Below, one piece after another: positions 34,938 to 43,914 of a stretch of 64,000 bases of DNA. The notes under the pieces were generated by a model, which was not told the origin of the DNA, made no database searches, and saw only the letters and a program-made list of their open reading frames with translations. Position 1 is the first letter of the stretch, and each line of letters starts with the position of its first letter. Both the position numbers and the translations under genes were made by a program. This DNA is from a virus, in the IMG/VR virus record IMGVR_UViG_3300030390_001111, positions 450 through 64,449 of that record; one strand, written 5' to 3'.

Positions 34938-35896
34938 TAAACTTTTTGTGTAAATAAACTACTTACACTTTCCTCATTGCTTACCCTTCTTAGGGCCTCT
35001 CCAAATAATTCAGATACTGTTACAACTCTAACTTTAGTAATTTTATCTGGACAATTATATTCAATAGTATCAGTGATAACACATTCTTGTAGCACACTTT
35101 TTTGAATCTTTTGACATGCTTCTCCTGTGAGAACTCCATGTGTAATATATGCTCTAACACTTAATGCGCCTGCATCTAAAATTGCTTTTGCGGCATTACA
35201 TAATGTTCCACCACTGTCTACAATATCATCAACTAGAATAGCATGAGCACCTTCTACTTCACCAATTAGATTCATTACTTCGCTTACACCTGCTTTAGGT
35301 CTACGCTTGTCTACAATAGCAATATCTCCGCCAAACATATCAGCAAACTTTCTTGCTCTAACTGTTCCGCCTGCATCTGGTGAAACAAATACAGTTTCAA
35401 CTTCTGTTACATTTTGTCCTTCTTTGTAGAACTGCTTCTTAATATCCCTTGCAAATGATATACGACTTGTTAAATCATCTACAGGAATATCAAAAAAGCC
35501 TTGAATTTGACCGGCGTGTAAATCCATTGTAAGGATTCTATCTGCACCGGATTCGGTTAGCAGGTTCGCTACTAGTTTAGCCGTAATAGGAGTGCGGCTT
35601 GCACTTTTACGATCCTGCCTTGCATAACCGAAATAAGGTATGACTGCGGTAATACGTTTAGCACTGCTACGTTTGGCCGCATCAATCATAATCATTAATT
35701 CCATTAAATTATCGTTAACTGGTGTGCTTGTGCTTTGCACTATAAACACATCTTCACCTCTAACGTTTTCCATAAACTCTACACTACTTTCACCATCAGC
35801 AAATGCTTTAATGTCTGCTGGCACTAGTGTAGCAAAACAATGTTCTGCTATTTTTTGTGCTAAATTAATATTACTGTTTCCTGCGATAATTTTCAT
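34937..35896 (-). CDS. prs: Ribose-phosphate pyrophosphokinase (319 aa)
   Basis: Makes PRPP from ribose-5-phosphate and [45 protein letters not shown] and [14 protein letters not shown] (the PRPP-binding loop) are all present and the length is standard. ATG 35896 gives the canonical MKIIAGNSN start. PRPP feeds nucleotide synthesis, including the phosphoribosyltransferase at 41.3 kb. Confidence 0.96.
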   Translation of the reverse strand: MKIIAGNSNINLAQKIAEHCFATLVPADIKAFADGESSVEFMENVRGEDVFIVQSTSTPVNDNLMELMIMIDAAKRSSAKRITAVIPYFGYARQDRKSASRTPITAKLVANLLTESGADRILTMDLHAGQIQGFFDIPVDDLTSRISFARDIKKQFYKEGQNVTEVETVFVSPDAGGTVRARKFADMFGGDIAIVDKRRPKAGVSEVMNLIGEVEGAHAILVDDIVDSGGTLCNAAKAILDAGALSVRAYITHGVLTGEACQKIQKSVLQECVITDTIEYNCPDKITKVRVVTVSELFGEALRRVSNEESVSSLFTQKV

Positions 35897-35900
35897 TCTC

Positions 35901-36116
35901 TTAACACCCTGAGTCAAATGTGGTTCTCTCTTGTAGTTTTTTAGCTTGATCTTCTTGCCTAGGACGTTCTAGTTTATTAATAAGTCCTAGTATTGAGTTT
36001 GCAAACTCTTTACGTCCCTCAAATATATCTTCGGTTCCGTCTGTTAGTCCTTCAACTTTATCATCAAGTTCTTCTTGGCAAACTTGCTTTAAAATATCTA
36101 TTGTATGGTCTGTCAT
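35901..36116 (-). CDS. Small acidic protein (71 aa)
   Basis: Helical, Glu/Asp-rich, no known motif. Starts at an ATG overlapping the thymidine kinase stop (TAATG) and precedes the PRPP synthetase start by 4 bases. Unknown. Confidence 0.65.
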   Translation of the reverse strand: MTDHTIDILKQVCQEELDDKVEGLTDGTEDIFEGRKEFANSILGLINKLERPRQEDQAKKLQERTTFDSGC

Positions 36117-36673
36117 TATCTACTCTCCCAATGTTCGTGGCAACGTGGTTCGTATGTCTCTGCGCCGCCTATTGTTACTCTACCGCCACTTTTTCTAAGT
36201 CGCTGTGTTTTACTGCATGGTTGTCCACATACGTTACAAAATGCAGTAATCTTTGCTATACCGTCTGCTAATGCTAATAAACGGCCTGTTGTATCAAATG
36301 GTATTCCTCTGCTGTCTTGATCAAGTCCTGCACATACAAAGTTAACACCTTCTCTTAATCCTTCTTCTACAAACCATAGTGCTTCTTTAGGATCAAAGAA
36401 CTGCACCTCATCAATGAATACTGTATGAAAGTTGTAGGGTTTAATTGTGTAATTATCTTTTACTAATTCTAAATCAATAACACTAATAGCAGGGTGACTA
36501 AGTTTATTATGTGTAACAATCTTATCTGGGTCATACCTATCGTCTACTAATGGTTTTAGGACTAATGCTTTATGTCCTGAATGTTCTAAAAAGAGCAGTC
36601 GCTTTAATAACTCACTGCTCTTTCCTGCAAACATTGGGCCTGCAATGACCTCTAGTTCACCTCTTTTATACAT
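36116..36673 (-). CDS. tk: Thymidine kinase (185 aa)
   Basis: Type II thymidine kinase: P-loop GPMFAGKSSE near residue 13, VFIDEVQFF near residue 88, and a zinc-binding CNVCG plus a later Cys. Phosphorylates thymidine for dTTP synthesis; common in T4-like phages. ATG 36673 overlaps the subtilisin stop by one base. Confidence 0.96.
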   Translation of the reverse strand: MYKRGELEVIAGPMFAGKSSELLKRLLFLEHSGHKALVLKPLVDDRYDPDKIVTHNKLSHPAISVIDLELVKDNYTIKPYNFHTVFIDEVQFFDPKEALWFVEEGLREGVNFVCAGLDQDSRGIPFDTTGRLLALADGIAKITAFCNVCGQPCSKTQRLRKSGGRVTIGGAETYEPRCHEHWESR

Positions 36674-39489
36674 TAAAAGCTCCAATTAAAGTTAATACCA
36701 GCTGTAGTAATTGTTTCATTTGTTCCAGCATAGTTTAAACGTGCTTCTGCATGTGCTTTAATTGACATGTTATCAGTAACATTAAAGTTACGAAACACAC
36801 CAAAGTCTATTTCACGCTTTGTTGCACTTAAATCACTATTGCTAGTTACATAGTCTACATCACCGGTTGCACTAACTGTGCTTGCTGATTTGAATGTTGC
36901 ATTACCATTTGTAATTGCTACTGGTAAACTTGTTACAAATCCAAAATCACCTGTTTCAACATTACGTTTAATACCTAACGTTGCACTATTACTTATCAAG
37001 TCACTTGCATCAGTCATCATACTGTTACCTACATTTAGTTTTGTAACACCAAACATTGCATTACCAAACAATGTAACATCGTTTGTTAGTGCTTTATCTA
37101 AGTTATAACCTGCATAAAACGTAGTTGCTCCATTAACATCCATAAGTGAATTGTCTGCAACATTACCAAGGAAACTGTTACCTTCTGTAACTGCACCAAA
37201 CATAAACTTATCTACAGTTGTAGCAAATGCTATACTATCTTCGTTAATATTAAGAGCACCTGTTTCCATTGGAATAACTTGTCCATTACCATATCCAAAG
37301 TAATAGTCTGGAGCAAATCCTACACTAGCCGCTTGTGTTGTATCTGCTGAGCGTGTATCTGCAACACCAATCATGTTGTTACCATCTACATAAAAGTTAC
37401 GATCAAAATCATCAACAACCATTAAACTTGAGATACTACCTAAATGCACTCCACCACTCATTGCAAATGCACCCGAGTCTAAACTACTCTTGGCACCATC
37501 AATACGTCCACTAGTTGGAATACCTACGACACCTTGTGGACTAGTTGCTTCATCTAAATCAAGCATACCTTGTCCATGCGTGTTTACATCATATCCATTA
37601 ATGTCTTTGTTCGCTGTTTGTAACAATAGTTGAGTAATGTTCTCGCCTTTCATATATGGCCACATTTGGTGAACAATACCTACTGCACCTGTGACTGCCG
37701 GAGCTGCCATTGATGTTCCGCTATTAGTTCTATATTCTCCATTTGCACTTGTTGATGCTACATAACGACCTGGTGCTAAAAGATACCAGTCACTAATTCT
37801 ATGATCGTTTGCACACTCTCCGTTAGCACCAAAACACATTGTTCCTGCCTTGTTACTTGAGTTTGATATCTTATTTGTTTTAAGATCCCATGAACCAACT
37901 ACTAATGCTTTACCGCCTAATAACAATTCGCCATCTTCGTTGGCCGCAATTGCATAGTGAGCCGGGAATGTTGGAACATCCATACGTTGGTTACCTGCGG
38001 CAAATACAACAACTGTTTCAGTATCTGACATAGCATCTGTAATTTGTGGTAACATATAATCATCATCACTTGCTAAGTATGAATATCCATTTGTTTGGTA
38101 TACACCATCAAATCTTGTGTCGGTGCTACGAAATACTCCATCACTAACTGCAACAATACTTTTCTTATGCTCTCTGTCAACGTTATAGTTACCCGATACA
38201 TTTACTGCATCAGCACCATTATTAGTTGCCCATTCAATACCTTTACCTAATATTTGAAAATCATAGAATCCATTATCGTCTGCAACCTTACCAATAAGTA
38301 GTTTGGCATCCGGTGCTACACCTGTTGTGCCTACACCATCTAAGTTTGCCGCGGCAATACCTGCAACATGTGTTCCGTGTGAGTATTTGTTTTTGTCATC
38401 TATAGTTTGGCTTTCGCCCATGTCAATTAATCTTTGATCATTGCACATAGCTGTAAAACATTTACTATCAATAATTTTACCTGCAAACTCTGGATGGTCC
38501 ATATCAATACCAGTATCTAGTATTGCTAATACACTACCTTTACCTGTCCAACCTTTTGCCCAGGCATGTGGTGCTTTAATAGTTTCTAGACTGTTACCGT
38601 TGTTAATTAATCCACTGTCACGTGTAATATAATCTACATTAACATTAGGATTCATAACATGAACTGCATCAATATATGTTTGTGTTCCACCTAAATTAAC
38701 ATCGTCTCTTGCTAAGTATTCTTCTACTGTTAATACGTTGTCCGTTACAACACCTAAGCCATCGCTTACGTTAACAACGACAACTGGTTCTTCAACAACG
38801 ACAACTGGTTCTTCAACAACCTCTACAACTTCAATAACTTCTTCAACAACTTCAACAACTTCAACAGGACGTTCAAGTTCATATGTTCTAACAAAGTTAC
38901 GTTCAGTTTCAGTTCGTGTTATATCTTCTACATTTGTAGCAACCAACTCTGTGCTAACTTCTGTAGAGGTAGACCCATCACTCCAATGCGTTGTAGTGAA
39001 TGTGCCTTTATGCTTTTTTGTTGTAACTGTTTTTGTAAATGTGATTACAACATCTTCGTATACACTAACTGTATAATCTTCTGTTGTTTCTGATTCTGTA
39101 GATGTGCGTGTAGAAACTTCAGGTGTTTCTGTAACTGCCTCATGTTCATTGTATGTGTATGTTTTGTTAACTTCAGTAACTTCAATTACTTGTTTTGCAC
39201 CAATTAGTTCTTCAAATCGATGTATCTCAGTTTCATAAAAGTTCACTGTTTCAACTAGCGTTGCGGCCCAACTGTATTGGCCGTATTTCTCTGCTAGTGG
39301 TTTCAATGATGCAAGACCATTTCTGTATGATCTCATCATATTTTTTGCAAAAGTATTCCGAGACTCAATATTTGTTATGTTTGACACCATATCATAGTAA
39401 CTAAATGGTGCCGCATATGTTGGCAACGCAACAAACGACAAAGATATTACTGCAATAACAGTAACTATTGCTTTTCTTACAGTATTCAT
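36673..39489 (-). CDS. Secreted subtilisin-like (S8) protease with C-terminal beta-barrel-like region (938 aa)
   Basis: Signal peptide (VTVIAVISLSFVALPTYA), a Thr/Glu/Val-rich stalk with EEPVVVV repeats (residues ~100-245), an S8 domain with D325 (AILDTGID), H371 (SHGTHVAG), oxyanion N500 and S593 (GTSMAAP), then a strand-rich ~250-residue C-terminus ending in Phe (INFNWSF). This is the layout of an autotransporter protease. Start ATG 39489 has AGGAG 8 nt upstream. The palindromic promoter before it suggests strong, controlled expression. A complete secreted protease is rare in a phage; possible roles are host-envelope cleavage, lysis or surface change. Confidence 0.92.
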   Translation of the reverse strand: MNTVRKAIVTVIAVISLSFVALPTYAAPFSYYDMVSNITNIESRNTFAKNMMRSYRNGLASLKPLAEKYGQYSWAATLVETVNFYETEIHRFEELIGAKQVIEVTEVNKTYTYNEHEAVTETPEVSTRTSTESETTEDYTVSVYEDVVITFTKTVTTKKHKGTFTTTHWSDGSTSTEVSTELVATNVEDITRTETERNFVRTYELERPVEVVEVVEEVIEVVEVVEEPVVVVEEPVVVVNVSDGLGVVTDNVLTVEEYLARDDVNLGGTQTYIDAVHVMNPNVNVDYITRDSGLINNGNSLETIKAPHAWAKGWTGKGSVLAILDTGIDMDHPEFAGKIIDSKCFTAMCNDQRLIDMGESQTIDDKNKYSHGTHVAGIAAANLDGVGTTGVAPDAKLLIGKVADDNGFYDFQILGKGIEWATNNGADAVNVSGNYNVDREHKKSIVAVSDGVFRSTDTRFDGVYQTNGYSYLASDDDYMLPQITDAMSDTETVVVFAAGNQRMDVPTFPAHYAIAANEDGELLLGGKALVVGSWDLKTNKISNSSNKAGTMCFGANGECANDHRISDWYLLAPGRYVASTSANGEYRTNSGTSMAAPAVTGAVGIVHQMWPYMKGENITQLLLQTANKDINGYDVNTHGQGMLDLDEATSPQGVVGIPTSGRIDGAKSSLDSGAFAMSGGVHLGSISSLMVVDDFDRNFYVDGNNMIGVADTRSADTTQAASVGFAPDYYFGYGNGQVIPMETGALNINEDSIAFATTVDKFMFGAVTEGNSFLGNVADNSLMDVNGATTFYAGYNLDKALTNDVTLFGNAMFGVTKLNVGNSMMTDASDLISNSATLGIKRNVETGDFGFVTSLPVAITNGNATFKSASTVSATGDVDYVTSNSDLSATKREIDFGVFRNFNVTDNMSIKAHAEARLNYAGTNETITTAGINFNWSF
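38771..38870 (-). repeat. Short tandem repeats coding for Val/Glu-rich stalk
   Basis: A 21-bp unit (CAACGACAACTGGTTCTTCAA-like on the plus strand) occurs twice in tandem, followed by shorter related ACTTCAACA steps. It codes for the EEPVVVV and VVEVVEE repeats in the stalk of the S8 protease. Confidence 0.7.
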
Positions 39490-39527
39490 AATTAACACTC
39501 CTATTGTTTTTTATGATTTATACTTAT

Positions 39528-39556
39528 AGTATACAGTAAGACATCTTACTTGTCAA
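39528..39556 (-). promoter_or_regulatory. Sigma70-type promoter with palindromic operator, copy 2
   Basis: TTGACA-17 bp-TATACT with AGTAAGATGTCTTACT (39535-39550) in the spacer, differing at one centre base from the perfect palindrome at 23.97 kb. The flanks from the -10 box to beyond the -35 box are also nearly identical. Drives the S8 protease gene. Confidence 0.85.
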
Positions 39557-39564
39557 CCAGTTTT

Positions 39565-40128
39565 TTACGTATTATTGTAAAATTCATATGTTTCTTTAAT
39601 AATACCTGTATCTTCTAGTGTATTTTCTAGTGTTTTACGCCCATATTCCACACGATATAGTAACTTATCTCCATCAATATCAACTAATGCTAAGTTTAGC
39701 AAATGATGACTAAAGTTTTCTTCTTCCAAATATCCTGTAAAAAACGTGCCTTTTCTATCTCTAACACCTTTTAAATAACAACCTTTTCCAAGCGAGTTAC
39801 ATTCCATTGTAAATCTTACTGATTCATCAATGCTACTTGTTTTAAATACTTCATTGCCATCTTCGTCAGTAACATGCACATGTATATGACTTGGACGTGG
39901 ACCAAATACCTCTATAAGTCTATCACGCTTTGATTTTGCCATTCCAAGAAACAATGGATCTTCTTCATCGCTTATTGGGTTGTCTGGGTGTTCACCATAG
40001 GAATCTTCAAACAAATGTCTTTTTGTATGTTCTGCATCTTGTTTATTCCAAAATTCATATTGTTCTAATGTTATGCGTCTTATATGTAAATTTGCACCGT
40101 ATCCGTTTACTACTATTTTATATTTCAT
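39565..40128 (-). CDS. Paralogue pair member, unknown (187 aa)
   Basis: Same length and plan as its upstream neighbour: [KT]I.[VI]NGYG....L..[IL]T.EQY[ED]FW near the start and similar central acidic and HVTDEDGN/EVTDDSGN strands. A tandem duplication of a protein family I cannot name; similar unnamed proteins occur in marine T4-like phages (from memory). Confidence 0.75.
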   Translation of the reverse strand: MKYKIVVNGYGANLHIRRITLEQYEFWNKQDAEHTKRHLFEDSYGEHPDNPISDEEDPLFLGMAKSKRDRLIEVFGPRPSHIHVHVTDEDGNEVFKTSSIDESVRFTMECNSLGKGCYLKGVRDRKGTFFTGYLEEENFSHHLLNLALVDIDGDKLLYRVEYGRKTLENTLEDTGIIKETYEFYNNT

Positions 40129-40688
40129 ACCATTTCATATAGCTCAAAACCCTGACCTTTTCCGGTTGTCCCGTCCATGTCATAGTCAAGCTCTTCTCCG
40201 TCATATTCAACTCTTGAGATTATATTATCTCCTTCAACGCTGGTTACATAAAATCTTAATTTAGCAGAATCAAAATTATCTGTTTCAATTTCTGCTATAT
40301 AAAAATTACCTTTTTCTGAAGTCCATCCTTTAAAATAATATCCAGGATCTTGATCATCAACATCTAATGTTTCTGTCTTAACTATTTTAGGTTCTTCTGT
40401 TTCCCATACTGTATTGCCGCTATCATCTGTAACTTCAATATGACACATATCTACTTGAGCACCATTAAGATGTTCAATACTGTCAATATCATGCCAGTAT
40501 CCCAAAAACCTAGGGTCATCAGGATCAGTAACAGGGTTACCTTCATCTTCTTCATATGGGTCCCAAAATAAATGACTGTTCATGCTGTCATCATCTTGTT
40601 TATCTACCCAAAAGTCGTATTGTTCTTTAGTTAACTTACCCAATACAACTTCACCGCCATAGCCGTTAATTGTTATTTCATAAGTCAT
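40125..40688 (-). CDS. Paralogue pair member, unknown (187 aa)
   Basis: Second copy of the pair (MTYEITINGYGGEVVLGKLT). It is more acidic than its neighbour and has Trp-rich segments (YFKGWTSEKGNFYIAEIE). Overlaps both neighbours (4 and 11 bases). Function unknown. Confidence 0.75.
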   Translation of the reverse strand: MTYEITINGYGGEVVLGKLTKEQYDFWVDKQDDDSMNSHLFWDPYEEDEGNPVTDPDDPRFLGYWHDIDSIEHLNGAQVDMCHIEVTDDSGNTVWETEEPKIVKTETLDVDDQDPGYYFKGWTSEKGNFYIAEIETDNFDSAKLRFYVTSVEGDNIISRVEYDGEELDYDMDGTTGKGQGFELYEMV

Positions 40689-41043
40689 TTGGATCTTCTC
40701 CTAACTTGTTTAAAAATTTCTTCTGCTCAACTCGTCTGTCTAAATCCCATTCTATGTTAAAGTTTTTTGTTTCTACCATTTCTTTAATCATATCTGACAG
40801 AGATTCAATTTGTAATTTCTGTTCATGAATTATTTCAGTAACATTTATTCTATCTCCGTTTGGAGGTTGTTGAATAATATCTCCTAAAACTACAAAATCA
40901 GAATCTGGTTCATCGAGCGTAATTGTGTTACTACTATAGTCAATTAAATCGCCAACTTCTATGCTATAATTATTTGACCCATAGGAGTAGTAACTGTCAG
41001 TAGTATCAGTATTAACAGTTATTACGCAATCATCTGGATTCAT
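40678..41043 (-). CDS. Hypothetical protein (121 aa)
   Basis: The N-terminal part is Tyr/Ser/Asn-rich (TTDSYYSYGSNNYSIE) and strand-forming. The C-terminal ~45 residues form a helix ending in FLNKLGEDPNDL. No family recognised. Confidence 0.65.
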   Translation of the reverse strand: MNPDDCVITVNTDTTDSYYSYGSNNYSIEVGDLIDYSSNTITLDEPDSDFVVLGDIIQQPPNGDRINVTEIIHEQKLQIESLSDMIKEMVETKNFNIEWDLDRRVEQKKFLNKLGEDPNDL

Positions 41044-41054
41044 ACTACACTCCT

Positions 41055-41279
41055 TTATTCTGGAACGGTCATATCAACTGCAAAATGAATATCTAGCATC
41101 TCTAGTCTATCATGTGCTGTTGCCATTGCATCTAATTCTTTTTGAATTGTTTCGATGATATCTGAATGTTCACCAATGCCTACAACGTTCTGCATGTAGA
41201 CTTCAATGTTAGTTTTGTGTAGCTCGATCTCCGCCTCTGCGTGTTTCCTAGCTGCATTAATCATTTGTTGTCTCAACAT
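41055..41279 (-). CDS. Small helical phage protein (74 aa)
   Basis: Starts MLRQQMINAARKHAEAEIELHK; amphipathic helices, coiled-coil-like. Unknown; like small T4-like cyanophage proteins (from memory). Confidence 0.7.
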   Translation of the reverse strand: MLRQQMINAARKHAEAEIELHKTNIEVYMQNVVGIGEHSDIIETIQKELDAMATAHDRLEMLDIHFAVDMTVPE

Positions 41280-41294
41280 AAGTTCCTTTCCTTT

Positions 41295-41846
41295 TTAAAA
41301 GTTTCCGTAGTCTCGTTCACCTTCCCACGGAAATACTACCCATACATCTTTTTCCATCTTATTGATTTCCATAGCTGTATAGTCGCATTCGCCAAAATTA
41401 CTTGCTTGATTATCTAATAGACAAGCAAATCTGACATTATTGCCCCATACTGTTTCCCAACCTTTGTCGTTAGGTAAACAACTTTGAGGCCAATCTTTTT
41501 TAATCCATTCCATAGTTTTACCACTATCATTAATATCATCAAAGATTAATATATTCTTTCTATGACTGATGTGTGATAATCCATCTCCCTGATAACCAAA
41601 TGCTTCTTCGGCCATCCAAGTATTAGATTCTGGACCACTGTAATTATTTCCTGTGTCTCTAAACCTTACATCCAATGCATGCATTGTTATGCCTGTCATG
41701 TTGGACATCATGACAGCTGGCACTAGACCACCACGTGTCATACCAACAATATAATCTGGACGCCAATTGTCTGCAAACATAAGATTATTAACTGTATTAA
41801 CCATATGTTCAATATCTTTCCATGTGTAATATACTTTGCTTACCAT
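41295..41846 (-). CDS. Type I phosphoribosyltransferase (183 aa)
   Basis: ILIFDDINDSGKT is the PRPP-binding motif and VGMTRGGLVPAVMMS the N-terminal Arg-Gly-Gly loop; WVVFPWE near the C-terminus resembles xanthine/hypoxanthine phosphoribosyltransferases. ATG 41846 (MVSKVYYTW) is chosen for its 7-base overlap with the upstream stop. It probably salvages purine bases using phage-made PRPP. Confidence 0.85.
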   Translation of the reverse strand: MVSKVYYTWKDIEHMVNTVNNLMFADNWRPDYIVGMTRGGLVPAVMMSNMTGITMHALDVRFRDTGNNYSGPESNTWMAEEAFGYQGDGLSHISHRKNILIFDDINDSGKTMEWIKKDWPQSCLPNDKGWETVWGNNVRFACLLDNQASNFGECDYTAMEINKMEKDVWVVFPWEGERDYGNF

Positions 41847-42049
41847 AGCTCTAGTGTTCTCCCATTTCCTAAAATAATCATAAGACATGTTACAATGTGT
41901 AACACTATCCAAAACGTGCGAAATGTTAATGCACGTCTTACATCTTTTTGTGTAATAGGCAAAAACTCAGGCTTGTCCTCATCGTTGAGTCCAATTGGCA
42001 TTCCAACTGTTCTCGCCCATAATTTAAGCCATCGTCTTTGCCCTTCCAT
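41840..42049 (-). CDS. Small membrane protein (69 aa)
   Basis: Basic N-terminus and one helix (TFWIVLHIVTCLMIILG) near the C-terminus. Its ATG overlaps the upstream stop (TAATG). Function unknown. Confidence 0.65.
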   Translation of the reverse strand: MEGQRRWLKLWARTVGMPIGLNDEDKPEFLPITQKDVRRALTFRTFWIVLHIVTCLMIILGNGRTLELW

Positions 42050-42228
42050 TACATTGCGTTCTTTTTTTCTTGGATTTCCTTACGTCTTTCTTTTGTAAGT
42101 TTACCCAGCTCGCCAAGTGCTTTACGGGCTCTTGATGCAGCCGCTTTAATTGGCTTTTCAGATTCCCATGATTCATGTTCTTTAACATATGTTTCATATG
42201 CTTCTGTAATTTTATCGTGATTTGTCAT
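42049..42228 (-). CDS. Small basic Lys/Ala-rich protein (59 aa)
   Basis: AAASRARKALGELGKLTKER is a basic helix like histone H1/HU-tail or VLP-type phage proteins. It may bind nucleic acid. Start ATG 42228 follows AAGGAGAAAA. Short but well bounded by coupled neighbours. Confidence 0.7.
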   Translation of the reverse strand: MTNHDKITEAYETYVKEHESWESEKPIKAAASRARKALGELGKLTKERRKEIQEKKNAM

Positions 42229-42247
42229 TTTTTCTCCTTGTGTTCAG

Positions 42248-42946
42248 TTACTTGGCTGCAAAATCTGATTGAAGTTTAATGTTATCCATAAACTCTTCTT
42301 TTGTTGCAGGGTCATTTTTAAATGCGCCTTTAAGAACTGTGGTTTGTGTTAAACTGCTATGTGCCATAATGCCTCTATTCTCACAACAACCATGTGTTGC
42401 TTGAATATAAACACCTACATTTTCTGACTTAGTTGCTTTCATAATCTCACGTGAGATATCCATAGCAAGTTCTTCTTGTAGTGTTCCACGTCTTGCACAC
42501 CATTGTGCGATACGTGTATACTTCGATAGTCCAATAAGTGTATCAGCGGCAATAATGCCAATGTATGCTACACCTGTTACTGGTTGGTGATGATGTGAAC
42601 AAACACTTTTAAGTTCACTTCGCACAACCAACATTCCATCATAACATTCATTTGTAATGTTATCTGGATCATTAGGAAATGCTGTTGCCGGTGGAGCGGT
42701 TTCGTATCGCCCTGCCATTAATTCATTGTAATACATTTTAGCTAAACGCCTACCTGTATCCATGCTGTTAGGATCTGTTTTCCTATCAATAATTAATGTA
42801 TCTAATACTGTTTCAAAGGCAACTGCGGCCTCATCAATTAGTTTTTCTTTGTCACCGTTTTGTAATACTTGACTGATGTTATCACCAGCCCAATATCTAA
42901 TGCCTGCTTCTTCTAATTTGTTTCTTATTTGTTCTGCTTTTCCCAT
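42248..42946 (-). CDS. folE: GTP cyclohydrolase I (232 aa)
   Basis: Converts GTP to dihydroneopterin triphosphate and formate, the first step toward preQ0 and folate. Zinc ligands are present in CSHHHQPV (C116, H118/119) and THGCCENRG (C187); LSKYTRIAQWCARR and LQEEL are also typical. Some conserved positions differ (CSHHH for CEHH), but the site looks complete. Lies upstream of the GalE, QueD and DpdA genes of the deazaguanine set. Confidence 0.94.
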   Translation of the reverse strand: MGKAEQIRNKLEEAGIRYWAGDNISQVLQNGDKEKLIDEAAVAFETVLDTLIIDRKTDPNSMDTGRRLAKMYYNELMAGRYETAPPATAFPNDPDNITNECYDGMLVVRSELKSVCSHHHQPVTGVAYIGIIAADTLIGLSKYTRIAQWCARRGTLQEELAMDISREIMKATKSENVGVYIQATHGCCENRGIMAHSSLTQTTVLKGAFKNDPATKEEFMDNIKLQSDFAAK

Positions 42947-42960
42947 TTACTTCTCCGAGT

Positions 42961-43914
42961 TTAAGACGAGGATGTCTTGTTAGTTTTCATATACCATTTG
43001 TAAGCTGAGCTTACAATATCATTAAGACCTTTTTGTGGCACCCATGATAGTTCTTCAGTTGCCTTCATATCTGCTACAAGTATTGGAGGATCTCCTGCTC
43101 TTGCTTCAGCAAAGGCTGTGTTCACCATTAATGGTGTTTGCAATGCTACTGCATCTACAATCTCTTTATTACTACTACCTTCACCACTACCTAAATTAAA
43201 TACGTGGGCTCCAGTGTTGTTTTCTAAATAATTTATTGAAGCATTAATACCGCCTGCAATATCTTCTACATGTATATAATCTCTAATACATGTTCCATCT
43301 GGTGTAGGATAATTATTACCATAAAAAGTAAATGTTTTCTCAGCCATTGCACTTTCCATTACTCTTGCAATAATGTGTGTTGCGGCTTTTTCTTGTCCCA
43401 TCTCACCATCTGTATCAGCACCAGCAACGTTAAAGAAACGTAAACTAACACTGTTCATATTGTATGCTCTTGCAAAATCTTCAAGCATTATTTCTGTCAT
43501 ACGCTTACTCCATCCATATGGATTACTTGGCGTATTACCATCTTCAATTCTACATATGCCATCTTCAACAATGCCATAACAGGCGGCCGAACTTGCGAAA
43601 ACAAATTTGTTAACGTTTTGTATCTTGCAGTCTCGCATTAACGCCAATGTCCCTTGCACATTATTTTGATAATATGTGTGAGGATCTGTCATGCTAGGAC
43701 CCACTAGACTAGTGGCCGCTATATGAACACAAGCATCAACTCCAAGCAATAGGTCTTGGATGTCGTTGTAGTCACGATCATCATGGAATACTGTGTAGTA
43801 GTCGTGACGTGGTTTGTGCCTGTCTACTCCAATAACTTCATGTCCTGCTAACGTTAATGTCTTACATGTTTGACTGCCGATATATCCGGCCGCTCCTGTT
43901 ATAACAATCTTCAT
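42961..43914 (-). CDS. galE: UDP-glucose 4-epimerase-like SDR enzyme (317 aa)
   Basis: An extended short-chain dehydrogenase: NAD-binding GAAGYIG at residues 7-13, SSAACYG, and YGWSK (Y133, K137). GTCIRDYIHVED and VFNLGSGEGSS match the GalE family. It would interconvert UDP-hexoses. It overlaps the glycosyltransferase gene by 4 bases, so the two probably supply and transfer a sugar, perhaps to DNA, virion or host surface. Confidence 0.9.
   Translation of the reverse strand: MKIVITGAAGYIGSQTCKTLTLAGHEVIGVDRHKPRHDYYTVFHDDRDYNDIQDLLLGVDACVHIAATSLVGPSMTDPHTYYQNNVQGTLALMRDCKIQNVNKFVFASSAACYGIVEDGICRIEDGNTPSNPYGWSKRMTEIMLEDFARAYNMNSVSLRFFNVAGADTDGEMGQEKAATHIIARVMESAMAEKTFTFYGNNYPTPDGTCIRDYIHVEDIAGGINASINYLENNTGAHVFNLGSGEGSSNKEIVDAVALQTPLMVNTAFAEARAGDPPILVADMKATEELSWVPQKGLNDIVSSAYKWYMKTNKTSSS

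Noticed and set aside
38738-39076. Plus-strand Thr/Ser-rich frame opposite the protease stalk
   Set aside because: Antisense of the VVE/EEPVVVV repeats; no promoter or ribosome binding site.
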